This document shows positions 28,702 to 36,447 of a stretch of DNA of 64,000 bases, in pieces. The notes under the pieces are model-generated. The model did not search any database. It saw nothing but the letters and a program-made list of their open reading frames with translations, and was not told where the DNA came from. The stretch lies in contig JANOVM010000039.1 in assembly GCA_031417395.1 (NCBI GenBank), positions 8,183 through 72,182 of the forward strand. The letters run 5' to 3'. Numbering within the stretch: position 1 is the first letter of the stretch; every line of letters begins with the position of its first letter. Made by a program: the position numbers and the translations under genes. This DNA comes from JADKIH01 sp031417395. Its GTDB lineage: Bacteria; Bacteroidota; Bacteroidia; AKYH767-A; 2013-40CM-41-45.

Positions 28702-28761
28702 GGGATTAATCCCGTGAACGGCAGAGTCAGGATGCATCCTGACTCTACATGTCACGGGATT
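28702..28761. repeat. Nested palindromes between converging genes, overlapping the pdxA 3' end
   Basis: Three perfect inverted repeats are nested or overlapping: GGGATTAATCCC (28702-28713); AATCCCGTGA (28708-28717) with TCACGGGATT (28752-28761); and a perfect 24-bp palindrome at 28723-28746 whose half-sites are AGAGTCAGGATG. The last one runs into the pdxA stop codon, and the outer right arm encodes its last residues. It could work as a terminator for the plus-strand esterase gene, with GTTTTG just after, or be a REP-like element. Confidence 0.7.
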
Positions 28762-29800
28762 GTTTTGAAAATGCCAATGGTTTGGCATTGATTTCATCGT
28801 ATTCTTCTCTGTTTTTTGCAATGTCAATGGCTGTATAAATTGCTTCACGAAAAGAATCTTCACTTGCTATTCCTTTTCCTGCAATGTCGTAAGCTGTTCC
28901 ATGATCCGGAGAGGTGCGCACGATAGAAAGTCCTGCAGTGAAATTTACACCTGAGGAGAAAGCAATAGTTTTAAAAGGAATCAATCCCTGATCGTGATAC
29001 ATGGCTAAAACGGCATCAAAGTTTTTATAAGCGGATGAGCCGAAAAATCCATCAGCAGAATAAGGGCCGTAAACAAAAAGACCTTCATCAAAACATTTCT
29101 TTATGGAAGGAATAATTATTTCACTTTCTTCTTTTCCCAGTAAACCTGCATCACCTGCATGAGGATTTAAACCCAATACAGCTATTTTTGGTTTGCGCAC
29201 ATTGAAATCACGTTTCAGCGATTGGTTCATGAGTTTGAGGGTAGTAACGATTTTATCCTGAGATAAAAAAGCAGCTACTTCTTTCATGGGTATATGACCT
29301 GAAACAACAGCAATGCGCAAAGTGTCGCTTACCAGAAACATCAGATGAGCCGGTGAAGGAAATTTTTCAGCCAGGTATTCTGTATGTCCTTTGAATTTAA
29401 ATTCGGCTGATTGAATATTGTGTTTGTTAATAGGAGAAGTAATAAGAACATCAATATGCTTTTCTTTAAGATCACTTATGGCGCTTTCAAGTGAGCGCAG
29501 TGCATACTTTCCTCCATCGGCAGTGTCTTTTCCGAATTCCACAGGTACTTCTTCTTCCCAGCAATTGATTACATTGGTTTTGCGTAAAATAATATCGTTG
29601 CCACTCTTTACAGTTACGTATTGAAGGTCGTTCATGTTCAGCATTTTTCTTTGCAGACTTACCATCTTATTGCTGGCATAAATAACAGGAGTGCAAACCT
29701 GGTGCATCCTGTTATCCAAAAATGTTTTCATGACAACTTCTAAGCCAACTCCGTTAATGTCGCCGCAAGTGATACCTACTTTTGTTTTACCTTCTTCCAT
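28745..29800 (-). CDS. pdxA: 4-hydroxythreonine-4-phosphate dehydrogenase
   Basis: 351 aa. It oxidises 4-phosphohydroxy-L-threonine in the DXP-dependent pathway to pyridoxal 5'-phosphate. Family motifs are visible: VGITCGDINGVGLEV at the N-terminus, TSPINKHNI, the metal-binding His in FKGHTEYLAEKF, ALNPHAGDAG-like GLNPHAGDAG, MYHDQGLIPFK, and SPDHGTAYDIAGKG near the end. The ATG directly follows the pepA stop codon with no gap (stop 29801-29803, start 29800), so they form an operon. The final codons and stop lie inside a palindromic repeat. Confidence 0.95.
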   Translation of the reverse strand: MEEGKTKVGITCGDINGVGLEVVMKTFLDNRMHQVCTPVIYASNKMVSLQRKMLNMNDLQYVTVKSGNDIILRKTNVINCWEEEVPVEFGKDTADGGKYALRSLESAISDLKEKHIDVLITSPINKHNIQSAEFKFKGHTEYLAEKFPSPAHLMFLVSDTLRIAVVSGHIPMKEVAAFLSQDKIVTTLKLMNQSLKRDFNVRKPKIAVLGLNPHAGDAGLLGKEESEIIIPSIKKCFDEGLFVYGPYSADGFFGSSAYKNFDAVLAMYHDQGLIPFKTIAFSSGVNFTAGLSIVRTSPDHGTAYDIAGKGIASEDSFREAIYTAIDIAKNREEYDEINAKPLAFSKQSRDM

Positions 29801-31240
29801 TTATTTATTTTTTTTAGTAAAGAAATCAACAAGAAGTCTTACTGCAACACCGGTGCCTCCTTTACCGCGATAGCTTGATGGACCGTGAAGAAAGGAAGGG
29901 CCGGCTATATCAAAATGCATCCACGGGTAATCAACATAACGTTGAAGAAATTTCCCGGCAGTTATTGCACCGCCGATTGGGCCGCCAATGTTTTTCATAT
30001 CTGCTATGTCGGAGTTTATTAATTCATCGTATTCATCCCAGAATGGAAATTCAGCGAGACGTTCGTAAACGGCTTCACCGCTTTTACGCAGACTTTCTTT
30101 AATATTGCTATTTGCATTTCCCATACAAACGATTCCATAAGAGCCAACGGCCATAGCGGCAGCACCGGTAAGGGTAGCGAAATCAAGCACCAGTTCCGGG
30201 CTGTATCTTTTTGCATAATGCAAAGCGTCGGCTAGAATGAGGCGGCCTTCAGCATCGGTATTTAAAACTTCAACGGTGTGACCGCTCATCATGGTAATAA
30301 CATCGCCCGGTGTGTATGCATCTCCACCCGGACGGTTATCCGTTGCCGGAACGAGGGCAATTACATGAACAGGGACCTTGTTTTTTGCAAGTGCATATAG
30401 TGTGCAAGCTACAGCAGCACCACCGGCCATGTCGCTTTTCATATAATCCATTGAACTTGGAGTTGGTTTTAAACTCAATCCGCCCGTATCATAGACAACC
30501 CCTTTGCCAACCAAAACATATGGCTTTTTATTTTTAGCATTTCGCGGTTTCCATTCCATCACCGTAAATGTTGGTGGTTGCGGGCTACCAAGGTTTACTG
30601 CAAGAAGTCCACCCATTTTCTGCGCTTTAATTTGCGCCTTATTCATTACAGTAACTTTAAAGCCTGCTTCACTTCCAAGCTTTGTAAATTCAGCTGCAAG
30701 TTGCGTTGCATTTAACCATGAATGAGGTTCATTTACAAGCGTACGGGCACGACAAACAGCTTCAACAGTATTTGCCATTGCATCGACTTGCTGTGCACGC
30801 AATCCTTTACTCATAATGAAAATTTCTTTCAGAGAATGTTCCTCTTTCTTTTTTTCTTTTCTGTATTTCAGAAACTGGTAATTTCCTAAAGCCATACCTT
30901 CAGCGAGAGCTAAAGCCGCTTCAGGTTTGCCAAAGTTGTTTACGATAAAAATTTTCTCCAGCTTATGTCTGTTGACAGATGCAAGAAAAACATCACCGGC
31001 TTTACGGCAATTCTCCTGAAGCTTATTGATGTCATTCTTTTTATCGGGCCTATAGATTGCTACGAACCTGTCGTATTGATTGATAACGATGCTTTTTTTA
31101 TCAGCCTTAATTTCTTTGGCGATAAATTGAGCTTCTTTTTCAGAAAATAGTCCTTTAGGCAACGTTCCTTTGTCATCGATTAGTAAAACAAGGGAATCGG
31201 CAGGTTTATAAGATGTTACGAGCTTGATTGTTGTATGCAT
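29801..31240 (-). CDS. pepA: Leucyl aminopeptidase (M17 family)
   Basis: 479 aa. The N-terminal ~170 residues are the less conserved macro-like domain; the C-terminal catalytic domain carries the M17 signatures: KGVVYDTGGLSLKP (catalytic Lys region), KSDMAGGAAV (metal ligands), and NTDAEGRLILADAL, the diagnostic M17 motif with Asp and Glu ligands and the Arg of the bicarbonate site. It is a cytosolic dizinc enzyme that releases N-terminal residues in peptide turnover. It is the first gene of a two-gene unit with pdxA. A plus-strand -7 promoter box for mqnC sits just upstream of its start. Confidence 0.95.
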   Translation of the reverse strand: MHTTIKLVTSYKPADSLVLLIDDKGTLPKGLFSEKEAQFIAKEIKADKKSIVINQYDRFVAIYRPDKKNDINKLQENCRKAGDVFLASVNRHKLEKIFIVNNFGKPEAALALAEGMALGNYQFLKYRKEKKKEEHSLKEIFIMSKGLRAQQVDAMANTVEAVCRARTLVNEPHSWLNATQLAAEFTKLGSEAGFKVTVMNKAQIKAQKMGGLLAVNLGSPQPPTFTVMEWKPRNAKNKKPYVLVGKGVVYDTGGLSLKPTPSSMDYMKSDMAGGAAVACTLYALAKNKVPVHVIALVPATDNRPGGDAYTPGDVITMMSGHTVEVLNTDAEGRLILADALHYAKRYSPELVLDFATLTGAAAMAVGSYGIVCMGNANSNIKESLRKSGEAVYERLAEFPFWDEYDELINSDIADMKNIGGPIGGAITAGKFLQRYVDYPWMHFDIAGPSFLHGPSSYRGKGGTGVAVRLLVDFFTKKNK

Positions 31241-31257
31241 TATTAATTGTATTTTTG
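31227..31257 (+). promoter_or_regulatory. Candidate promoter of mqnC
   Basis: ATTG (31227-31230), a 19-bp spacer and an exact -7 box TATTTTTG (31250-31257) lie in the divergent pepA-mqnC interval. The leader to the ATG at 31339 would be about 77 nt. Confidence 0.45.
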
Positions 31258-31338
31258 ACAGGCGGAAATTAATTAAAATATTATTGGCATGAAGGATATT
31301 TCAACCCATTCTTTAAGTAATTCTTTCCGGATTTTATT

Positions 31339-32463
31339 ATGAATGCTGACATTTTACTGAAACGAGCAATTCAGTCTGATTTCCTGACTGTTGAAGAAGG
31401 CATTTTTCTCTTCGAAAATGTACCTACAGCCGAATTAATGGATGCCGGTCATCAATTAAGGAAAAAAATTCATCCTGAAAATAATGTTACCTGGATTATT
31501 GACAGAAATGTTAATACGACCAATATCTGCATTGCTAATTGTAAATTCTGCAATTTTTATAGGATTCCCGGTCATGCTGAAGGCTATATTACGACTATAG
31601 ATCAGTATAAACAGAAAATTGAAGAGACCTTCCGTTATGGAGGCGAACAATTGCTCCTTCAGGGTGGCCATCATCCTGATTTAGGACTTTCTTTTTATAC
31701 GAACATTTTTCGTGAACTTAAAAAGCTGTATCCAACATTGAAACTTCACGCATTAGGTCCACCGGAAGTTGCACATATTACCAAACTGGAAGGATCGACT
31801 CATTATGAGGTATTAAAAGCTTTAAAGGAGGCCGGACTTGATTCCCTTCCCGGTGCAGGTGCTGAAATTCTTAACGACCGTGTACGCCGGCTTATTTCAA
31901 AAGGAAAATGTTCCGGCAGTGAATGGCTGGATGTAATGAGAGCAGCTCATAAATTAAATATTACTACTTCAGCAACAATGATGTTCGGTCATATTGAAAC
32001 CATCCATGAACGATTCGAACATCTTGCCTGGCTTCGCGAAGTGCAGAATGAAAAACCAAAATCAGCCAAAGGCTTTCTGGCATTTATCCCATGGCCCTTT
32101 CAGGATGAAGGAACTTTATTGCAAAGAATTAAAGGCGTCAATAATAAAGTAACCGGTGATGAATACATTCGTATGATTGCATTAAGCCGATTAATGCTTC
32201 CAAACATAGAAAATATTCAGGCCAGTTGGCTTACCGTTGGAAAAGATATTGCGCAGCTTTGTCTTTACGCAGGAGCGAATGATTTCGGTTCCATTATGAT
32301 TGAAGAAAATGTTGTTTCTGTAGCCGGCGCTCCGCATCGTTTCACTGCTGATGGAATTCAGCAATCCATTCTCCAGGCCGGTTTTGAACCCAGACTTCGC
32401 AATCAGCAATATGAATTCAGGGAAATTCCTGAAACTATAGAACAGCAAGTTATTACTTATTGA
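31339..32463 (+). CDS. mqnC: Cyclic dehypoxanthinyl futalosine synthase (radical SAM)
   Basis: 374 aa. It catalyses the radical-SAM cyclisation of dehypoxanthine futalosine in the futalosine route to menaquinone. The SAM cluster motif is C64-IAN-C68-KF-C71 (CxxxCxxC). Conserved MqnC stretches include VTWIIDRNVNTTN, LLQGGHHPDLG, ALGPPEVAH, SLPGAGAEIL and FLAFIPWPFQDEGT. Other mqn genes (mqnA, B, D, E) are not here. The stop is 2 bp from the next ATG (32466), so a T9SS adhesin is probably co-transcribed. Menaquinone is the expected electron acceptor for the Nuo complex encoded later in the window. Confidence 0.95.
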   Translation: MNADILLKRAIQSDFLTVEEGIFLFENVPTAELMDAGHQLRKKIHPENNVTWIIDRNVNTTNICIANCKFCNFYRIPGHAEGYITTIDQYKQKIEETFRYGGEQLLLQGGHHPDLGLSFYTNIFRELKKLYPTLKLHALGPPEVAHITKLEGSTHYEVLKALKEAGLDSLPGAGAEILNDRVRRLISKGKCSGSEWLDVMRAAHKLNITTSATMMFGHIETIHERFEHLAWLREVQNEKPKSAKGFLAFIPWPFQDEGTLLQRIKGVNNKVTGDEYIRMIALSRLMLPNIENIQASWLTVGKDIAQLCLYAGANDFGSIMIEENVVSVAGAPHRFTADGIQQSILQAGFEPRLRNQQYEFREIPETIEQQVITY

Positions 32464-32465
32464 CA

Positions 32466-35132
32466 ATGAAAAAGCTCTTTCGTTTTTCTTTATTATTTTT
32501 ATTTTTTTTAAGTATAAAAACTTCTTTTGCTACGCATAACCGGGCAGGAGAAATAACCTATCAATGGATTGGTGCCGACTCTTCCGATTTAACATATAGA
32601 GTAACTATTACAACCTTTACCAAAACTTCCAGCTTTAATGCTGACAGACCCAAGCTTGACTCTGTGTATTGGGGTGATAGTACTCCTCCTGTTGTTTTCG
32701 ACAGAATTCAAAAAATTAATCTGGCAAACGATATTAGTAAAAACATCTATGAAAATACACACACGTATCTTGGAAACGGAATATTTAAGATTCATTTTAC
32801 TGACCCAAACAGAAATGCCAATGTAGTCAACATCCAAAATTCAGTTTCTGTTCCATTTTATCTTGAAAGTATTTTAGTTATCAGCCCATTTCTCGGACAA
32901 AATAATTCACCTGTTCTTACATATCAACCAATTGATCAGGGATGCACAGGCCGGATTTTTATTCATAATCCCGGAGCATACGATCCCGATCCCAACGATA
33001 GCCTTTCCTATGAACTTACTATTTGTGGTGGAAATAATGGAGACCCCATTGGAAGCTATTCTTACCCTGCAGCATCTAATTCTTTTACATTAAATCCTGT
33101 CACAGGCGATTTAATCTGGGATTCACCCCTTGATACCGGTGAGTATAATGTGGCTTTCAACATTATTCAATGGAGAAATGGTTTTAACATTGGATTGGTT
33201 CGCCGCGACATGCAGATTCTTATTCGGGATTGCGCAAATCATCCACCTGTCATTGATGTAATATCAGATACTTGTGTTTTAGCCGGTGATACGCTTTCTT
33301 TTAATGTTACTGCAATTGATCCCGATCATGACACTGTTGTTCTTTCTGCTATTGGCGGTATTTTAGATGGCAATCTTGTTCCTGATCCTGCACAATTTAA
33401 TTCAATAATTGTACAGAATGATACGGTGATTTCAAATTTTACCTGGGCAACGAATTGTTCACACGTTCGGCCACAGCCTTATTTTGTAGAGTTCAGAGCG
33501 GTTGACGATCCTCCCGGGCCAACAAATATTCCGCTGGTTGATTTGAACGGGACTTTTATCCGAGTAATTGCTCCCGCGCCTCCTTCTGTTACGGCTACTC
33601 CTAATGGGAGTACTATAGATCTAAATTGGACTCCTCCTTTGTGCAGCGGAATTGCATATTATAATATTTACAGAAGAAACGGACTATATCCCGATACCAT
33701 TCACTGTCCTTGCGATAATGGTGCTCCTTCCTATACAGGTTATACATTATTAGGACGTACAACGGATGGTAACGATACTACTTTCTCTGATACGAATAAT
33801 GGCCAGGGGCTGACTATAGGTATTCAATACTGTTACCTTATTACTGCTGTCTATCCATCGGGTTCTGAAAGCTGTGCTTCACAACAAAAATGTACTACGC
33901 TAAAGAAAGATGCACCTGTAATAACGAATGCTGATGTCAGGTTTACTGATGTTACTAACGGAAGTGTTTATGTAGCCTGGAGCAAACCTACAGAGCTGGA
34001 TACTATTGCTTATCCGGGCCCGTATGAATACAGGGTTTATCGCTCACCCGGGTTTTTAGGAGCGAATTTTACAAATACACCCATTGTTGTTTTGAATAAT
34101 CTTAATGACACAACGTACATAGATACATTAATCGATACAAAAACAAATCCATGGTCTTATAAGATAGAATTGTATTATACCGATACGGTTTTTAAACTTA
34201 AAGGACAAACAGGAGTAGCATCGACGATATTTTTAAAAATTGCTCCTACTGATAATGCTCTAAATCTTACGTGGTCAGAAAATGTTCCCTGGAGTAATCT
34301 TCGTTACGACATCTTCAAACAAAATGCTTCGCTTCAATTTGATTCTATTGCTTCTGTAAGTACACCTTCCTTTACGGATACAGGACTCGTTAACGGCAAT
34401 ACCTATTGTTATTATATCAGAAGTTCAGGCACGTATTATTTCATTGGATTTGTTGATCCAATAATAAATCGTTCACAGCAGGTTTGTGAAACTCCATTTG
34501 ATAATGTTCATCCGTGTTCGCCTCGCCTCAACGTTTCATCCGATTGCAATAATGATTTGAATGTGCTTAACTGGACCAATCCGAATAATACCTGTGCTGA
34601 CGATGTATTGGGTTATCTCATTTATTTTACAAACTCTACCAATGGTAGTTTTGAACTTATCGATTCTTTGAATTCACCGACGGATACTTTTTACATTCAT
34701 GATAAACTAACAAAACTTTCCGGTTGTTATAAAGTAGCTGCATACGATTCTGTACACAATGAAACAATCAGTCCCGAAGTTGTTTGTGTTGATACGTGCA
34801 GACAGTATGTGCTTCCTTCGGTTTTCACTCCTGACGGAAATGGAAAAAATGATCTCTTCCACCCGTGCGATTCTACTACAGCACTTGATTTACAAGTTAA
34901 AAATTGTCCGCCTTACAAAAATGTCAAGAGCGTAGAAATGAAAATTTACAATCGCTGGGGAAATCTTGTTTTCGAAACAAAGGATAAAAACATCAACTGG
35001 AATGGAAACTTCAAAGAAACAAATAAGGAATGTCCGGAAGGTGTTTATTTTTATGTGTGTAAAGTATTTTTCTTTAGTGTTACCGGGGAACCGTTTAAGG
35101 AGTTGCATGGGACGGTGGAGTTGATACGATAA
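32466..35132 (+). CDS. T9SS type B (gliding-motility C-terminal) surface protein, THNRAGEI family, with fibronectin-III-like modules
   Basis: 888 aa from the ATG at 32466. A signal peptide ends at TSFA, followed by THNRAGEI. The N-terminal ~260 residues (KTSSFNADRPKLDSV, NIYENTHTYLG, GLVRRDMQIL) are clearly homologous to the protein at 53386. The middle contains fibronectin-III-like modules (VTATPNGSTIDLNWTPP, YYNIYRR; VYVAWSKP, YEYRVYR; VLNWTNPNN, YLIYFT). The end is a type B sorting domain: VLPSVFTPDGNGKNDLF, MKIYNRWGNLVFET, EGVYFYVCK. It is a surface adhesin candidate. It begins 2 bp after mqnC, which is unusual company for a surface protein. Confidence 0.85.
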   Translation: MKKLFRFSLLFLFFLSIKTSFATHNRAGEITYQWIGADSSDLTYRVTITTFTKTSSFNADRPKLDSVYWGDSTPPVVFDRIQKINLANDISKNIYENTHTYLGNGIFKIHFTDPNRNANVVNIQNSVSVPFYLESILVISPFLGQNNSPVLTYQPIDQGCTGRIFIHNPGAYDPDPNDSLSYELTICGGNNGDPIGSYSYPAASNSFTLNPVTGDLIWDSPLDTGEYNVAFNIIQWRNGFNIGLVRRDMQILIRDCANHPPVIDVISDTCVLAGDTLSFNVTAIDPDHDTVVLSAIGGILDGNLVPDPAQFNSIIVQNDTVISNFTWATNCSHVRPQPYFVEFRAVDDPPGPTNIPLVDLNGTFIRVIAPAPPSVTATPNGSTIDLNWTPPLCSGIAYYNIYRRNGLYPDTIHCPCDNGAPSYTGYTLLGRTTDGNDTTFSDTNNGQGLTIGIQYCYLITAVYPSGSESCASQQKCTTLKKDAPVITNADVRFTDVTNGSVYVAWSKPTELDTIAYPGPYEYRVYRSPGFLGANFTNTPIVVLNNLNDTTYIDTLIDTKTNPWSYKIELYYTDTVFKLKGQTGVASTIFLKIAPTDNALNLTWSENVPWSNLRYDIFKQNASLQFDSIASVSTPSFTDTGLVNGNTYCYYIRSSGTYYFIGFVDPIINRSQQVCETPFDNVHPCSPRLNVSSDCNNDLNVLNWTNPNNTCADDVLGYLIYFTNSTNGSFELIDSLNSPTDTFYIHDKLTKLSGCYKVAAYDSVHNETISPEVVCVDTCRQYVLPSVFTPDGNGKNDLFHPCDSTTALDLQVKNCPPYKNVKSVEMKIYNRWGNLVFETKDKNINWNGNFKETNKECPEGVYFYVCKVFFFSVTGEPFKELHGTVELIR

Positions 35133-35139
35133 TTAGCGA

Positions 35140-35157
35140 ATCCGATAATTATCGGAT
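35140..35157. repeat. 18-bp palindrome ATCCGATAATTATCGGAT (copy 1)
   Basis: A perfect palindrome lies 7 bp after the stop of the type B surface protein. Near-identical copies lie at 39861-39878 and 45987-46004, each at the 3' end of a gene. No T-run follows, so a plain rho-independent terminator is not indicated. Confidence 0.8.
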
Positions 35158-35292
35158 GGTTAATACCTTCAATTGTTTCAAATTTACTTTCTTAGATTCC
35201 TGTTTGACTGATTCTTTTACCCAAATCAAATGCTTTTTAAAATGACACAAAATTTTTTTATTAACAATCGATTTTTAAATGAAATATAGAGT

Positions 35293-35300
35293 TATGTTTG
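35293..35300 (+). promoter_or_regulatory. Bacteroidota-type -7 box (TATGTTTG)
   Basis: An exact TAnnTTTG match lies 29 bp upstream of the small ORF at 35330, with a T-rich -33 region near 35272. It supports that ORF being expressed. Confidence 0.4.
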
Positions 35301-35329
35301 TTTAACTTTTCATTTATATCAATAGTAAA

Positions 35330-35524
35330 ATGAATTTTGTTTTGATTGTTTTTGATTTCATTTATTTACTAGGGACTTTCATGAATCCTTGGGGAATATT
35401 TAAGCTTATTTTTGTAGGTATTGCTATTTTGAGAGCAGGAAAAATAGAATCCATAAGGGCGTCAAGAAAGTTAAATTCAAAAAAATCTTTGCCTGGATTA
35501 AAGAGTAGGCTGCGGTTTAGTTAA
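35330..35524 (+). CDS. Possible small membrane protein (64 aa)
   Basis: 64 aa from an ATG, with a near-consensus -7 box 29 bp upstream and a GCTGCG/CGCAGC hairpin (35509-35531) spanning its stop codon. Residues 2-35 are strongly hydrophobic with two short segments (FVLIVFDFIYLLGTF, then FKLIFVGIAIL), followed by a basic tail rich in Lys, Arg and Ser (RASRKLNSKKS). That is the plan of a small inner-membrane protein with a cytoplasmic tail. No family was recognised and no partner gene is obvious; the frame could be a chance ORF in an AT-rich gap. Confidence 0.4.
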   Translation: MNFVLIVFDFIYLLGTFMNPWGIFKLIFVGIAILRAGKIESIRASRKLNSKKSLPGLKSRLRFS

Positions 35525-35620
35525 TCGCAGCGAAAATTTGTAAACACATTTTTTATTTTGATTATTCAAGAATTTGTTTCAATTATCTTTTTTTTAAAAA
35601 TTAAAATCAATAATTCTTAA

Positions 35621-36436
35621 ATGAAAAAAAGTATTTTATCAATAATTGCATTATTTTTATTTTTAACGACAGAGGGACAAATTACACTTGAACATACTTA
35701 TAATGTTCCACCAGGTAAAACGCTTTATTATACTGACTTAGGGAATAATAATTATAAATATTTTTTTATAGATTATTATAATAATTCTTTTAGCCTTTAT
35801 AATCTTGACCATACTCCCTTTATATTGAATATTACTCCAGGGATATCACTTGATTCTGCCAAATTTACGATTGCATATATTACAAATACATTATTTGATT
35901 GTGATTCAACAAATATAGAATATGCAATTACTGCAAACGGTGGTTCAACTGTTGTTGATCCGTTTTATATTTTTCGTACAGATGGAACACTTTTATTTCA
36001 GAAAGATAGTGTAGTTACAACATGGTGTTTTGGCTGCTTTGGTGGCGTTACTGTAAAACCGATTTTCAATACGCCAGAAGGAGCAAAGCTGATATTAGCA
36101 AATTTAACAACTAATGATTGGTTTATTTTCAGTTTATGCGATTTATTACCTCAAACGAATATTAATCTCGAAAATAATCCAGCTGTTCAATTTGTTAGTA
36201 TTTACCCAAACCCCTCCAATAGATCCATGACAATTCAGGTAACTGTTCCTGACAGTTACGGTGAATACGAGTTGACAGTTTATAATTCATCACTACAGAT
36301 AATAATAAAAGAGAAATTTAATCGCGCAAAATCAATTTTTTTAAATAATGAAAAAATGGGTTCAGGAACTTATTTTTTCTCACTTCAAAATTCTAGCAAA
36401 ATATTGCAAACAGGAAAGTTTATTTTAACCAAATAA
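35621..36436 (+). CDS. T9SS type A secreted protein of unknown function
   Basis: 271 aa. A signal peptide ends around LTTEGQ. The middle is beta-rich with Asn/Thr/Tyr strands (KTLYYTDLGNNNYKYFFIDYYN, then DTTNIEYAIT-like repeats) and no recognised catalytic motif. The last ~75 residues are a type A T9SS sorting domain (SIYPNPSNRSMTIQV, then YELTVYNSSLQII and GTYFFSL). It lies 11 bp upstream of the fibre-like gene, so the two are probably one transcript and may be surface partners. Confidence 0.75.
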   Translation: MKKSILSIIALFLFLTTEGQITLEHTYNVPPGKTLYYTDLGNNNYKYFFIDYYNNSFSLYNLDHTPFILNITPGISLDSAKFTIAYITNTLFDCDSTNIEYAITANGGSTVVDPFYIFRTDGTLLFQKDSVVTTWCFGCFGGVTVKPIFNTPEGAKLILANLTTNDWFIFSLCDLLPQTNINLENNPAVQFVSIYPNPSNRSMTIQVTVPDSYGEYELTVYNSSLQIIIKEKFNRAKSIFLNNEKMGSGTYFFSLQNSSKILQTGKFILTK

Positions 36437-36447
36437 GAATTAAAATC

